In this document: positions 7,091 through 16,795 of the stretch, one piece after another
Numbering within the stretch: the stretch's first letter is position 1
Layout of the letters: every line of letters begins with the position of its first letter
Assembly (NCBI GenBank): GCA_017396825.1
Contig: JAFQKR010000018.1
Coordinates: 1-35,272 of the forward strand
Reading direction: 5' to 3'
Length of the DNA: 35,272 bases
Source: Clostridia bacterium
GTDB taxonomy: Bacteria; Bacillota; Clostridia; Oscillospirales; CAG-382
Translations under genes and position numbers: made by a program
The notes under the pieces: model-generated
The model's database searches: none
What the model saw: the letters and a program-made list of their open reading frames with translations, nothing else
Told to the model about the DNA's origin: nothing

Positions 7091-9142
7091 TCAATAGGAA
7101 AGGAGATAAAACACGCCGGAGGAAAGGGAAAACAACACCGTAAGAGCAAGAGTAGTAGTCTTGATCACACGTTTTCCTTCTGTGTTGAGATAGATTCCCG
7201 TAAATACTGCACCGATAAGAAGGGTAGGCACGATATAGCGAAAATCCATAGTGCAAGTATGTGGGTATCCGAAGCAGAACAAAATATAGCTACCCAAAAG
7301 AACAAGATAATAAACCGCCATAAAGCGTATCGGCACCTTATACTTACCGTCAGCAGATATGGTGCATTTAATAATAGCGTAAAGGCTTATCCCAATAAGA
7401 ACAATTGCAGAAAACACCATAACATAAGCCAAAAGGTTTTGAAAACCGCCAACATTGGTTTTCATAAAGTACTCGCCAAAAAGGGAACTTTTTACTATAT
7501 AGGGCCCTATTCCGTAGTCAAAAAAGCCACTGCTATCTCCGGTTACAAATCCGCCGTCTACCGTGGTACCGCCCACGTTGGGGTACATATTGGAAAAAGA
7601 CAGGCTTCCTATCCCCGTAAGACGTTCAAATATAGAATACTCACCCAAGTACTGAACATTGTTAACGCTTAAAGCAGGCACGTAGCCCAAGGGCATACCG
7701 TACAGCACGTAACAACGTATGGGCCACCAAAGCCCCATGGGAAAGCACACCGCGCCAAAGGCAAGAAAACGTTTCCAAAGAGACTTTAGGTTTTCAAAGA
7801 ATCCACCGGTCTTGGTATCAAAAAGCTTTGCCAGCATTACGTATGCAGTGCCAACCGCTACCATGGCACCGGATAGTTTTGTCATCATGGCACCACCTAT
7901 GGAAACGGCAAGAAGCAGGGTATTTTTGTAACTCGGAGTCTTGTACCAACGCACGGTATACAGGATGGCAAGAAAAATAAATAACGTGGTAAGCGGGTCG
8001 TTATTGACGCTGCCTGCAAAAATATAAAAGGTGGGATGAAAGGCTATCACGGCAAACGCGGTGCAAAGAGCCACGCCCTTCAGCTTAAACTCACAAAACA
8101 GCTTATACGCCACGGTCATCATGGCCGCAGAGCAGAACATGGTAAAATACTGAATATTTTCGTAAGCGGCGTAAAGTTCTATACCGCAAAGGGTCTGTGC
8201 CTTCATCCAAAGGGCGGCAATAAAATGATACAGAGGCGGATGGTAATACTGAGACAGCCCTGCATTGTAAACGTTTTCCGTCGGCAACGACCAATTATTG
8301 TAGATATGCATTATATACGTGTTATGACGGGGATACTCTGGGGTAAAAACAGAGAAAACGTCATGCTGGTTACTTGGCAAAGCCACGTCAAAAACGTATC
8401 CAAGGCGCATTACAAGGCCCAATCCGAACATCAAGGCGATTATAGATGTTACTCTATCCCTGCCTCTGATAAGTGCAACAAGGCAACCGCCCACGCAAAG
8501 AAGCACACCTGCGGAGAAAACACCGCCTGCCGCTTCTGCCGCCTCCGAATATACCATAGGCACGGTAACTGCGGTCAACGCCATTACTGCTGTTGCCACA
8601 CATCTCCTTATAAGAGATATCTCCGTATCTGACAGGATGGTAAGAGCAAACACCAAGGCTCCTATAACGCATATCAAAATACCAAACCCAAAGGCCAGAC
8701 ACAAAGCGAGGACCGCAACAGCACAAAGAGCAGTAGAAAGGAACCGCTTTTTTATATAAAAATAAAGGCAAAGAGCAATGGCCGCAACCCCCATAAGGAG
8801 CATACAAAGGTCGAACCAAATTTCACTGAGCAAAAGCAAGCCCCTCCAGCATAGAAACGCCGCAGCAAAGCCGCCGCCGATATAAAGGGCTGTTTTCGCC
8901 TTACCCTCGCTGCTCTCCCTTAAAAAGCCGATAAACACCGAAAGAGTCAGCGCGGTGAGAACAACGGCAGGAAGCACCGAAACAAAGCCGAACTGACCGT
9001 TGATCCCCGCCATGGTATAGCGGCTTGCCTGATGCTTCTGCTCAAAACATAGGCAAAGTAAGCAAGCAAGTGCCGTGACAACGAGGGGATATTTTGAAAT
9101 ACGGGAAGACAGCGTAAGGCTGTCCTTATAATCTTGCTTCAC
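7091..9142 (-). CDS. GT-C (GT39/ArnT/PMT-like) polyprenyl-phosphate-sugar glycosyltransferase
   Basis: Polytopic protein of 683 aa with roughly 12-14 membrane helices. GT-C features: after the first block of helices, a loop with SNQHDVF and later GLSQYYHPPLYHFIAALW (HPPLYH signature), then FAGSVNNDPLTTLF (NNDP motif), both typical of PMT/ArnT-like enzymes that transfer a sugar from a polyprenyl-phosphate donor on the outer membrane face. An acidic residue in the first loop, expected for catalysis, may be the QHD aspartate (inference). Acceptor unknown: protein, teichoic acid or other glycan. GTG start at 9140-9142 is 2 bp after the stop of the flavoenzyme gene; the Shine-Dalgarno is weak (AAGTGG), suggesting coupling. 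Last gene of the operon. Confidence 0.82.
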   Translation of the reverse strand: MKQDYKDSLTLSSRISKYPLVVTALACLLCLCFEQKHQASRYTMAGINGQFGFVSVLPAVVLTALTLSVFIGFLRESSEGKAKTALYIGGGFAAAFLCWRGLLLLSEIWFDLCMLLMGVAAIALCLYFYIKKRFLSTALCAVAVLALCLAFGFGILICVIGALVFALTILSDTEISLIRRCVATAVMALTAVTVPMVYSEAAEAAGGVFSAGVLLCVGGCLVALIRGRDRVTSIIALMFGLGLVMRLGYVFDVALPSNQHDVFSVFTPEYPRHNTYIMHIYNNWSLPTENVYNAGLSQYYHPPLYHFIAALWMKAQTLCGIELYAAYENIQYFTMFCSAAMMTVAYKLFCEFKLKGVALCTAFAVIAFHPTFYIFAGSVNNDPLTTLFIFLAILYTVRWYKTPSYKNTLLLAVSIGGAMMTKLSGAMVAVGTAYVMLAKLFDTKTGGFFENLKSLWKRFLAFGAVCFPMGLWWPIRCYVLYGMPLGYVPALSVNNVQYLGEYSIFERLTGIGSLSFSNMYPNVGGTTVDGGFVTGDSSGFFDYGIGPYIVKSSLFGEYFMKTNVGGFQNLLAYVMVFSAIVLIGISLYAIIKCTISADGKYKVPIRFMAVYYLVLLGSYILFCFGYPHTCTMDFRYIVPTLLIGAVFTGIYLNTEGKRVIKTTTLALTVLFSLSSGVFYLLSY

Positions 9143-9144
9143 GA

Positions 9145-10716
9145 TTAGTCACCACTTTTATCTTCGGTAGTCTCATGATACTCTTTTTCGGTATTTACAT
9201 TCCACACGGCGCTTTTATCGTTGCTGCCTGAGGCGATAGCGTCCACCGCCTCCATAGCCGTAAGCATGGAGTGGTCCATGTTGTTGTATCTGTGCTGGCC
9301 GTTTCTGCCTATGCAAAACAGATTTTCAAAGCCGTCCAAGAACTGTTTAACCTCATCAAAGCGGCTGTAAACGCCGAAATACGCAGGATAAGCCTTCTTA
9401 ACACGGATACGAACTGCGTCTCTTACGTCGTTTTTATCTATTATATCTATCTTTTGAAGTTCGTCTATAGCAAAGGAAATAAAGTCCTCGTCGGACATAT
9501 TCCACATTTCGTCTCCCTCGTTGCAAAAGTACTCAAGCCCCATCCAAATTTTAGAGGGGTCTGCCACCATGTAGGGGGACCAGTTGTTGAATATCTGAAG
9601 TCTGCCTATCTTAACGTCCCTCTCCTGTATGTATATCCAACAGTCGGGAACTATATTGTTCACGGTCTTCATCTTGGTCTTGTTGGTGATAAGAAGTTTG
9701 TCCACAAGAAGCCCCACCGTAATAAAATCACGGTAAGGAAGGCCCGATGCCACCTCGCGCACGTTGTCGGGAGCGTTTTCAAAGCCAGCGATCAGATCCT
9801 TAACGGGCATAGAAGACAAGGCGTAATCGCAATCAAGCACGCTATCCTTACCCTCGCGGGTTACCTTTACGCCCACTACACGGTTACCCTCGGTAACCAC
9901 GCCCGTAGCCGTTGTTTCGGTAAGTATCAGACCTCCAAGCTTTGCAATCTCGTCCGCAAGGGTCTCCCAAAGCTGACCCGGACCCTTTTTGGGGTAAACA
10001 AACTGCTCTATAAGAGAGGTTTCCACATTCTTGCCGTCACCACCCGTAAAGGGCTTTTTTATCATAGACCACACAGCCTTGGTAAGGGAAAGGCCCTTAA
10101 CGCGCTGTGCGCCCCAATCGGCAGAGATATTTTCCGGATTAACGCCCCAAAGCTTTGTGGTGTAGTCCTCGAAGAACATCTCATAAAGAGGCTTACCAAA
10201 ACGGTTTATATAAAAGTTTTTAAGGTTGTCCTCGGGAAGCTTGAACATTACGCTCTTTATATAACCAAAGCCGCTTTTTACGGTACGGCTAAAGCCCATA
10301 TTTTTGAAGGTCTCCCCCTTCATGCTGATGGGATAATCAAAAAACTTACGCAAGAAGAATATACGGGACACGCGTGTACGCACAAGCATTACCCTATCCT
10401 CCTTATCGGGGTCGGGACCACCCTCGGCAAGGGGCTTTTCGTTCCCGGTTATCTTGTCGTCGGAGGAGGGTGCGCCCTGAGTGGGCATAAGCATGCTCCA
10501 AAAATCGGTAACACGCTTATCCTTGGAGAAAAAACGGTGGCCGCCAAGGTCCATACGGTTACCCTTTACCTGAGCCGTACGGGAAATACCGCCTATAAAG
10601 GGGCTTTCCTCTATGATTATTGGCAATATATCGGTCTTAGTCAAAAGCTGATACGCGGCGGTAAGCCCCGCGGGGCCGGCGCCTATTATAACTGCATGCT
10701 GTCTTTTTCCTGACAT
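9145..10716 (-). CDS. FAD-dependent oxidoreductase, UDP-galactopyranose-mutase/amine-oxidase-like
   Basis: Soluble flavoenzyme of 523 aa. FAD Rossmann motif [16 protein letters not shown] at about 8-23, followed by the GGISRTAQ and [12 protein letters not shown] segments found in UDP-galactopyranose-mutase-like and protoporphyrinogen-oxidase-like proteins; the C-terminus has [16 protein letters not shown], where the second FAD-contact region usually lies. Such proteins recur beside GtrA and GT-C genes in cell-envelope clusters, where they are thought to alter a nucleotide- or lipid-linked sugar; the reaction here is not known. ATG 10714-10716 is preceded by AAGGAGAAATAAA. It is 1 bp from the gtrA-type gene upstream and 2 bp from the glycosyltransferase downstream. 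Family is clear, substrate is not. Confidence 0.8.
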   Translation of the reverse strand: MSGKRQHAVIIGAGPAGLTAAYQLLTKTDILPIIIEESPFIGGISRTAQVKGNRMDLGGHRFFSKDKRVTDFWSMLMPTQGAPSSDDKITGNEKPLAEGGPDPDKEDRVMLVRTRVSRIFFLRKFFDYPISMKGETFKNMGFSRTVKSGFGYIKSVMFKLPEDNLKNFYINRFGKPLYEMFFEDYTTKLWGVNPENISADWGAQRVKGLSLTKAVWSMIKKPFTGGDGKNVETSLIEQFVYPKKGPGQLWETLADEIAKLGGLILTETTATGVVTEGNRVVGVKVTREGKDSVLDCDYALSSMPVKDLIAGFENAPDNVREVASGLPYRDFITVGLLVDKLLITNKTKMKTVNNIVPDCWIYIQERDVKIGRLQIFNNWSPYMVADPSKIWMGLEYFCNEGDEMWNMSDEDFISFAIDELQKIDIIDKNDVRDAVRIRVKKAYPAYFGVYSRFDEVKQFLDGFENLFCIGRNGQHRYNNMDHSMLTAMEAVDAIASGSNDKSAVWNVNTEKEYHETTEDKSGD

Positions 10717-10717
10717 T

Positions 10718-11185
10718 TTATTTCTCCTTAAAAACGAAAATCTTTCTTCCCACGTAATTCCAGATAAGCACTATACCTGCAACCACTATCTTTACGGCGT
10801 AAACACCAAGGCCGCCTATGGCACTGTCAAGTTCCTTGCCCATGGTGCTTGTCAACAGCTTTGCCTCGCCAAGCCATTGCAAAAGCTCCGTAAGACCAAG
10901 TCCTATTACACCGATCACGGCAAACACAAGCACCGCCTTTAAGTTTCTGCCCTGCTCTTGTTGCTTTTTGGTGCGGAAAACCATCAACATAGAAAGCACG
11001 TAGTTTACCGCAAGCCCTGCAATAAAGCCTGCGGCGGTGGATACCGTTATCGCCGCCACTCCGTTTCCGCCGCCAAACACAAACTCACGGAACAAAGCAA
11101 AAACGCCGAAATCAATGACAAAGGCTATACCGCCCACCACGGCGTAACGTAGAAACTCTGCTATCAAGGCTTTTTTGTTATCCAC
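10718..11185 (-). CDS. GtrA-family membrane protein
   Basis: GtrA-fold protein (about 155 aa) with four membrane helices: [21 protein letters not shown], then [19 protein letters not shown], then [19 protein letters not shown], and a last helix ending [14 protein letters not shown], the family's C-terminal signature. GtrA proteins are implicated in moving polyprenyl-phosphate-linked sugars across the membrane. Start: an in-frame ATG at 11203 has no Shine-Dalgarno, while GTG 11183-11185 has AAGGAAGG at 7 nt and is preferred; the longer form would add six residues. It lies between the lipoprotein gene and the mutase-like gene, with the GT-C enzyme two genes downstream, which fits a donor-supply role (inference). 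Confidence 0.88.
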   Translation of the reverse strand: MDNKKALIAEFLRYAVVGGIAFVIDFGVFALFREFVFGGGNGVAAITVSTAAGFIAGLAVNYVLSMLMVFRTKKQQEQGRNLKAVLVFAVIGVIGLGLTELLQWLGEAKLLTSTMGKELDSAIGGLGVYAVKIVVAGIVLIWNYVGRKIFVFKEK

Positions 11186-11203
11186 GGTTTTTCCTTCCTT
11201 CAT

Positions 11204-11740
11204 TTAAAAAGTGTAAAACGCAAAGCAGGGATGAAGATACCATTTTCCGTTCTGTTTTACGAAATAAAGGGTTGCTTCCTTGCTTTCTTTTCCGTCGTCT
11301 CCCCCAAGGGTGTAGGTGAACACGGCGCTTTTTACTTCCTCGGTGTTTTCCTCAGTTACATAACGAACAAACGTATGATAGTCCAAATTAGCGTCCCCCA
11401 AGGACTCCACGCTGACGGTTCTTATCTCTCCCACGCTTCCGTTTATAAACGGAGAACTGCCGTAGGATTCTTTGTAAATACGCAGATTGTTGCCCAACCA
11501 CGCTGTCATATCCTCAAGGCTGTAATAATACAGATACACCTCTTGCTGCTTATAATCCTCTGCCATTTTAGAGGGGAAAGCATTCAAATATGCATCACCG
11601 TCACCACTCATAAGCCCCTTCAGCGCTGTCTCCAAGGGAGTGGCAAACGCAGGCAGGTCGTCAAGCGTAACCGCCTCTCCGCCGCCGCAGGAGGTAAGCA
11701 TAAGGGATATAAGCACTATAAGACATAGGGTTTTTTTCAC
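11204..11740 (-). CDS. Small predicted lipoprotein of unknown function
   Basis: Product of 178 aa. Lipoprotein signal with Cys18 (LMLTSCGGG). The mature part of about 160 aa looks like a single alpha+beta domain: a helical first half (PLETALKGLMSGDGDAYLNA) and a beta-rich second half ending FVKQNGKWYLHPCFAFYTF, resembling NTF2-like or DUF4878-type extracytoplasmic modules (low certainty). No catalytic motif. It starts 3 bp after the ftsK stop codon within the seven-gene operon, so it may act with the envelope functions around it. Not recognised at family level. Confidence 0.75.
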   Translation of the reverse strand: MKKTLCLIVLISLMLTSCGGGEAVTLDDLPAFATPLETALKGLMSGDGDAYLNAFPSKMAEDYKQQEVYLYYYSLEDMTAWLGNNLRIYKESYGSSPFINGSVGEIRTVSVESLGDANLDYHTFVRYVTEENTEEVKSAVFTYTLGGDDGKESKEATLYFVKQNGKWYLHPCFAFYTF

Positions 11741-11743
11741 AGT

Positions 11744-14329
11744 TTACTCCTTGTTTTCTCCGCCTGCATCTGCGGAGTTCTCATCGGCTTGGTTCATCTG
11801 CATTTTCATAAATTCTTCTTTGGTGATAAGCACTTTTCTCTTCTTTGCCGCCGCATCAAAGGGGCCTACTATACCCTTTTGCTCAAGCTTGTCTATTATA
11901 CGCGCTGCACGGGAATAGCCTATGGATAGTCGGCGCTGGATAAGGGACGTGGATATGGTATCGCACTCGATAGCAAGCTCTATTACCTGCATTTCCAAAC
12001 TGTCCACTGCTCCGCCCGACGCTTCTGCCTCGGCGGCGGCACGCTTTGAAGGCTTTTCGCCGCAAAGCTGGGCTTCCTTTTCTATCATCGCCATTACGTC
12101 TTCACTGTATTTTGCCTCTGCCGCTTGCTTAAGATAGGTACATACGGAGATAACCTCTCTACCCTCTACAAAAGCGCCCTGAACACGCTTCGGCTTTAAG
12201 GTGCCAACGGGGTTGTAAAGCATATCGCCTCTGCCCATCAGTTTCTCGGCACCTGCAATATCAAGTATGGTACGGCTGTCCACCTGAGAGGCAACCTTGC
12301 AGGCTATACGTGAAGGGATATTAGCCTTAATAAGACCGGTAATAACGTCAACAGAGGGTCTTTGGGTACCGATGATAAGGTACATACCTGCGGCACGCGC
12401 CTTTTGCGCCAGACGGCAGATAGAGTTTTCCACCTCGCCGGGGGCGGTCATCATAAGGTCAGCCAGCTCGTCGATGATGATAACCACCTGAGGGATATAT
12501 TCCTTTTCGGGGTCGTCAGCCGTAAGCTCGTTGTATTCCTCAAGATTCTTTGCGCCCACCTCTTGTATCTCAGAGAAGCGCCTTTCCATTTCAAGCACTG
12601 CCCAACTGAGGGAGCCTGCCGCCTTCTTAGGCTCGGTAACTACGGGAACAAGCAGGTGAGGGATACCGTTGTAATCGGAAAACTCAACCTTTTTAGGGTC
12701 GATAAGTATCAGCTTAACCTCGTCCGGATGGGCGCGGTATAGCAAGGAAACGATAAGGGAGTTGATACAAACGGACTTACCCATACCGGTTGCGCCTGCT
12801 ATAAGCAGATGGGGCATCTTTGCCACGTTAAGGGTAACGGGGTTACCAACCACGTCAACACCAAGACAGCAAAGAAGTTTTTCCTTAGACTTTTTAAACT
12901 CGTCTCCCTCGATAAGTTCACGAAGACGCACTATGTTTTTGTTTCTGTTGGGTATCTCAATTCCCACCGCGGATTTACCGGGGATGGGCGCCTCCATTCT
13001 TATACTGGTAGCCGCCAAGTGAAGGGCTATATCGTCACTTAAGTTTGCTATCTGCTTAACTCTTACACCGGCGTCAGGCTGTACCTCATACCTTGTAACG
13101 GTAGGACCGCAGCAGGTGTTCACCACACGGGCTCTTACGCCGAAGTTTGCAAGGGTTTGAACCAACAGTTCGCTGGTGTTAAGAACCTCTGCCGGAGAAA
13201 AGCCTTCCTTGTCGGGGTCCTTGGGGGTAAGAAGTGTAACGGGCGGGAACACGTAAGCCGCCTCGGGCTCCTTAACCGGCTCAACCCTTATATCTATAGG
13301 CTCCTCATTAACGGGTTCCTCGGGAATGGGCTCTTCTGTTACGGGTTCCTCTGCTACGGGCTCGTCAAAGGCCTCATGTACGGGTTCTTCCACGGGTATC
13401 GGCTCTTCCAAAACAGGCTCATCTACGGGAGGAAGCTCTGTAACCACAGGCTCTTCTACCGTTTTCTCTTCTGTAAACGCCTTTTTACGGGTGCGGTTTA
13501 TCTCCTCTGCCTGCTCCGGCAGGGTCTTTATCTCCTCTGCCTCGTCCACCTCGTCATCGGGAAACTCAAAAACGGGACGCTTTTTAGCAGGCTTGTCCCT
13601 TTTAACGGGAGCCGGCGCAGGTGTTTTTACCCTGCGGCGGTTATCCTCATCAACGTTTGCTGTAAGCTCCTTTTCGTAGCCATCGTCCTCATCGGTAACC
13701 TGCACCGTAAGGGTACGAAAGCCGTTTATTATCCCCCGCAAAACACGAAGAGGAGTGGAATCAAAAAGCAACGGAAGGGTAAGCAACAGAAGAATAATTG
13801 CCACGGTAACGGTAGCCGCCTCGCCCATAAAAGCGCTGAAGGCGCAAAAGGCGTTACCGCCGATAAAGCCCGAACCAATTCCCTCTCTGCCCAAGGTCCA
13901 CCCCTTGGTACCGAACACACGGTCTGCACTGCTTACGGACAAACGGTGGATTATCATAAGAAGGGACAGGTAGTTAACGGTGGAAAAAAACCATTTAAGT
14001 CCCACCTTATCGTTTTTTCTGTCCTTAAACCAAGTGAAAAGCAGTTTTATAAGATAAAGGGGCGCAATAATAATACCCCATTCCCCCACAAGGCCGCAAA
14101 GGAACGGACGCATTACCTTACCGAAAAACGCCATATCCTTAAATATAAGCAAAAATATTAGCAAAAGGGCTATAACCCCCGTAATACAGAAGCCCACAAA
14201 GGGGTTTCTCTGCTTAACGGGAGGAGTTTGTGCCGCAGGAGCCGCCCTTTTTGCCGTCCTTGGCTTTTGTGGCGTAGTTTTTTTAACCGTTGTTTTTTTC
14301 TTGTTGTTAGTATTTTTACTTTGAGCCAT
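11744..14329 (-). CDS. ftsK: FtsK/SpoIIIE-family DNA translocase
   Basis: Product of about 861 aa. Basic Lys/Thr-rich N-terminus, four membrane helices (about 45-200), an acidic Pro/Glu linker with repeated EEPV/EEPI units (about 240-380), then the alpha, beta and gamma domains. Walker A GATGMGKSVCINS near residue 515; Walker B VVIIIDELADLMM near 613; IIGTQRPSVDVITG next; a winged-helix gamma domain at the C-terminus (about 775-840) for KOPS/SRS-type DNA recognition. Expected role: ATP-driven chromosome pumping at the division or sporulation septum. Starts: a TTG three codons upstream (14338) is less likely than ATG 14327-14329. SpoIIIE and FtsK cannot be told apart here. Co-transcribed with uppP and envelope genes. 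Confidence 0.93.
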   Translation of the reverse strand: MAQSKNTNNKKKTTVKKTTPQKPRTAKRAAPAAQTPPVKQRNPFVGFCITGVIALLLIFLLIFKDMAFFGKVMRPFLCGLVGEWGIIIAPLYLIKLLFTWFKDRKNDKVGLKWFFSTVNYLSLLMIIHRLSVSSADRVFGTKGWTLGREGIGSGFIGGNAFCAFSAFMGEAATVTVAIILLLLTLPLLFDSTPLRVLRGIINGFRTLTVQVTDEDDGYEKELTANVDEDNRRRVKTPAPAPVKRDKPAKKRPVFEFPDDEVDEAEEIKTLPEQAEEINRTRKKAFTEEKTVEEPVVTELPPVDEPVLEEPIPVEEPVHEAFDEPVAEEPVTEEPIPEEPVNEEPIDIRVEPVKEPEAAYVFPPVTLLTPKDPDKEGFSPAEVLNTSELLVQTLANFGVRARVVNTCCGPTVTRYEVQPDAGVRVKQIANLSDDIALHLAATSIRMEAPIPGKSAVGIEIPNRNKNIVRLRELIEGDEFKKSKEKLLCCLGVDVVGNPVTLNVAKMPHLLIAGATGMGKSVCINSLIVSLLYRAHPDEVKLILIDPKKVEFSDYNGIPHLLVPVVTEPKKAAGSLSWAVLEMERRFSEIQEVGAKNLEEYNELTADDPEKEYIPQVVIIIDELADLMMTAPGEVENSICRLAQKARAAGMYLIIGTQRPSVDVITGLIKANIPSRIACKVASQVDSRTILDIAGAEKLMGRGDMLYNPVGTLKPKRVQGAFVEGREVISVCTYLKQAAEAKYSEDVMAMIEKEAQLCGEKPSKRAAAEAEASGGAVDSLEMQVIELAIECDTISTSLIQRRLSIGYSRAARIIDKLEQKGIVGPFDAAAKKRKVLITKEEFMKMQMNQADENSADAGGENKE

Positions 14330-14348
14330 TTTTACCAACCTAAATTTT

Positions 14349-15179
14349 TTATATTATCAAGTCGCCTATTACTGCGGCAACGCCTACTGTAAGGCAGTAT
14401 ACCGAAAACACGGTAAAGTTCTTTTTTGCTGCGAAATACTGCAGCACCTTAATGGCAAGCATCCCCGAAAGGGCTGCAACTGCCATGCCAACAAGGCAAG
14501 GAAGCGCTCCCACGCCTCCGAAAAAGTCACCCTCGGTCTTAAGAAGCTCTAAGAGATTTGCGCCAAGGATAGCGGGTATAGACATAAGAAAGGAAAAACG
14601 AACCGCATCCTTTCTGTTAAGACCGTTAAACAGACCGCCGGTTATGGTAGAGCCGGAACGAGATATACCGGGCAATACGCCGAAAAGTTGAAACAGACCA
14701 ATGAAAAACGCGCGAAGCACCGTGGTGCCTTCAAGGCTCTCGTCGCCGCGGTTAAGTCTATCGGAAACAAAAAGCATAACACCGTTTACTATAAGCAGTA
14801 CGCCTATGGCCCAGCTTACCTCCGCCAACGCCTCCACGTAGTCGGAAAGCAACGCCGCAGGCACAAGAACAATGGTAGCGGCACAAACCATAAGAAACAG
14901 TTTTTCGGGAAAAGTAAGTCTTTCCTTCTTTTTACCGCCAAAGGGTCTGGCGCACAGAGAGAAAAAGCCCTTTATAAGATACCAAACATCTTCCTTATAC
15001 ATAACGAAAACAGCAATAAGAGTGCCGAAATGCAAAAGTATGTTAAACCCGAAAAAATCCTCAGCACTGCCCGTACCGAAAAAGTTCTGTGCTAAAGCCA
15101 GATGCCCGGAACTGGATATGGGCAAAAACTCTGCCACGCCCTGTACCAAGCCGTATATAATCGCTTCTAAAATGCTCAT
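14349..15179 (-). CDS. uppP: Undecaprenyl-diphosphatase UppP (BacA)
   Basis: Membrane protein of 276 aa with about eight helices. Both catalytic signatures are present: QGVAEFLPISSSGHLAL near residue 14-30 (E-rich motif) and LPGISRSGSTITGG near 170 (P-G-x-S-R-S). It dephosphorylates undecaprenyl diphosphate released by cell-wall and glycan polymerisation, recycling the lipid carrier, and can give bacitracin resistance. Length is normal. Start ATG 15177-15179 overlaps the stop of the upstream surface-protein gene (ATGA). Sharing a transcript with GtrA and GT-C genes that depend on polyprenyl-phosphate is biologically consistent. Confidence 0.95.
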   Translation of the reverse strand: MSILEAIIYGLVQGVAEFLPISSSGHLALAQNFFGTGSAEDFFGFNILLHFGTLIAVFVMYKEDVWYLIKGFFSLCARPFGGKKKERLTFPEKLFLMVCAATIVLVPAALLSDYVEALAEVSWAIGVLLIVNGVMLFVSDRLNRGDESLEGTTVLRAFFIGLFQLFGVLPGISRSGSTITGGLFNGLNRKDAVRFSFLMSIPAILGANLLELLKTEGDFFGGVGALPCLVGMAVAALSGMLAIKVLQYFAAKKNFTVFSVYCLTVGVAAVIGDLII

Positions 15180-16672
15180 TTTACACCCTTCAATTTGCCT
15201 TTCTTTAGTATGTCAACGCACCCCATTGCCAACGCCCCCAAGGCAAAGACGGTAGAGATGACCTTAAGGATAACGGAAAAGACCTTTTCCGCCGTACTAA
15301 CCGAAGGAATTATGCGTATACCGTAAATGCTTGTCAACGGGTTTACGGTATCGCTTTCCTTTACGCTGACGGCGGCGTAGTATTCACCCGCCGCGGTAGG
15401 CGGGCCGTTTAAGTATACGGCGCTTCCGTTCTCCAGTCGGTAATAGCTTATATCGTATTCGACGTAGGAGGGCTCCACAGTCACCGCCAAGGGCTTGGGT
15501 TCTCCGTCCTCGGAGTATATAAGGCTTTCCGCATGTAAAACGGGGCTTGCCTTCTCTATGGTAACGTAGCAATAGGATATAACAAAGCTATAAAGAGCCG
15601 TATTATCGGGACAAGCGCTTATAAGATACGTGCCGCAATCCACAAGTGGAAAGGCAACGCTGTCACCAACTGCCCCGTTTTTATATTCGTATGCTTTGTA
15701 GACCATATCTATGCCCGCAGGGGTTACCGTTGCCGCAGGAGGATATACTCCTTCGGGTGTATAGGTAAAACTGATATCCGACATTTCTATCGACGGAGTA
15801 AGCTTATCTATAATTATTTTGCCGCTTCCTATAACCGTATCAAGAACAAAGCAGGAGGCAACGTAGTCGCCGGGTGTGGTAGGAAGCTCGTCAGTGTATT
15901 CACCGATGGTACCGTTAGCGTACAAATGGCTGTACTTAAGGCTGCTTTCCACCCCTGCAATATTGGTATGATACTGAGGGGGCGCATAGGAGTTTGAATA
16001 AACGGCGCTCAGGCTTTCCACGGTGGCACTGAAATCAGTGGGTACGCTTTTTATCGCATCCTCGGCAGAAAGAGGCATCCCTGCCCTCTCCGCTATCTCA
16101 TACACAAGGTACTTACCCGCGCATTGCACGTTAGGGTCTTTCACCGTAGCAGAGATCTTAACCAGATACTTGCCTAAGTCCTTGGGGACGTCAACCGCGG
16201 TCCCTGCATCCTCATAGCTGCTTATAGCACGGTAGCTCACGTGGGTGTCCACCAGGTCTGCCGCCCAAAGCGGCACCACGGAATACTTAACGGGATTATC
16301 CATGGCGGTATGTGCAACCACGGTTTCCGTTACGGACAAATACACCGTTGCCTTTTCCACCGTCAAGGAAGCGGTGGCAGAGGCGGCGGTATGCATCTCC
16401 GTCTCCTCCATATAAGCGGTAACTGTATAACTGCCTACCGCCTTTACGGGCACGGCAACCTCCTTGCCCGTGGCGTTATCAGTGACCTTATACTGTATCT
16501 CCCAAGAAAACAAATCTGCGCTTGCCGTAGGATAATACCCTTGGGGAGTGTAGCTTACAACGGCGTTTTCCATAGAAATACTTATTATTAACGGGGCCGC
16601 AGATGCAGGCCATGAGCAGAGCAAAAAAGCGCCTAAAACCACGGCAAAGAACAATGCTAAGCGTCTGCCCAC
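15176..16672 (-). CDS. Secreted MBG/Ig-like repeat protein with C-terminal membrane anchor
   Basis: Product of about 498 aa. Signal peptide in the first ~27 residues (GRRLALFF, hydrophobic core, PASAA), then four to five beta-sandwich repeats of roughly 80-90 aa marked by SYTPQGYYPTA, FTYTPEGVYPPAA and similar strands, each closing with VEKATVYL/IEKASPVL-like segments, as in MBG and related Ig-like repeats; a final membrane helix (about 465-490) and the basic tail KKGKLKGVK. Likely a surface protein facing outward. Start: GTG 16670-16672 has GAGG at 8 nt; a GTG three codons earlier overlaps that Shine-Dalgarno and is rejected. First gene of the seven-gene operon, driven by the promoter at 16706-16734. 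Confidence 0.78.
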   Translation of the reverse strand: MGRRLALFFAVVLGAFLLCSWPASAAPLIISISMENAVVSYTPQGYYPTASADLFSWEIQYKVTDNATGKEVAVPVKAVGSYTVTAYMEETEMHTAASATASLTVEKATVYLSVTETVVAHTAMDNPVKYSVVPLWAADLVDTHVSYRAISSYEDAGTAVDVPKDLGKYLVKISATVKDPNVQCAGKYLVYEIAERAGMPLSAEDAIKSVPTDFSATVESLSAVYSNSYAPPQYHTNIAGVESSLKYSHLYANGTIGEYTDELPTTPGDYVASCFVLDTVIGSGKIIIDKLTPSIEMSDISFTYTPEGVYPPAATVTPAGIDMVYKAYEYKNGAVGDSVAFPLVDCGTYLISACPDNTALYSFVISYCYVTIEKASPVLHAESLIYSEDGEPKPLAVTVEPSYVEYDISYYRLENGSAVYLNGPPTAAGEYYAAVSVKESDTVNPLTSIYGIRIIPSVSTAEKVFSVILKVISTVFALGALAMGCVDILKKGKLKGVK

Positions 16673-16705
16673 AAAAAACACCTCTCCCTTTTAATAATCT
16701 ATACT

Positions 16706-16734
16706 ATTATATCAAAAAAATTGCTTTTTTTCAA
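16706..16734 (-). promoter_or_regulatory. Promoter of the seven-gene envelope operon
   Basis: On the minus strand TTGAAA (16729-16734), 17 nt, perfect TATAAT (16706-16711). The transcript would run about 9.6 kb to the terminator at 7048-7087. Confidence 0.75.
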
Positions 16735-16742
16735 GTGCTGTA

Positions 16743-16771
16743 TTGAATTATTGTGTACTTTATGCTATTCT
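16743..16771 (+). promoter_or_regulatory. Promoter of ung-dapF
   Basis: TTGAAT (16743-16748), 17 nt, TATTCT (16766-16771) with TGC before the -10 (extended -10). It is divergent from, and 8 bp away from, the -35 of the leftward operon promoter. Confidence 0.6.
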
Positions 16772-16795
16772 TTTACAGAGAAAGGCGGTGGCTTT

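Noticed and set aside
9271-10713. A 480-codon open frame on the plus strand opposite the mutase-like flavoenzyme gene
   Set aside because: Mirror frame of a conserved gene, without ribosome binding site; the minus strand gene has clear FAD motifs.
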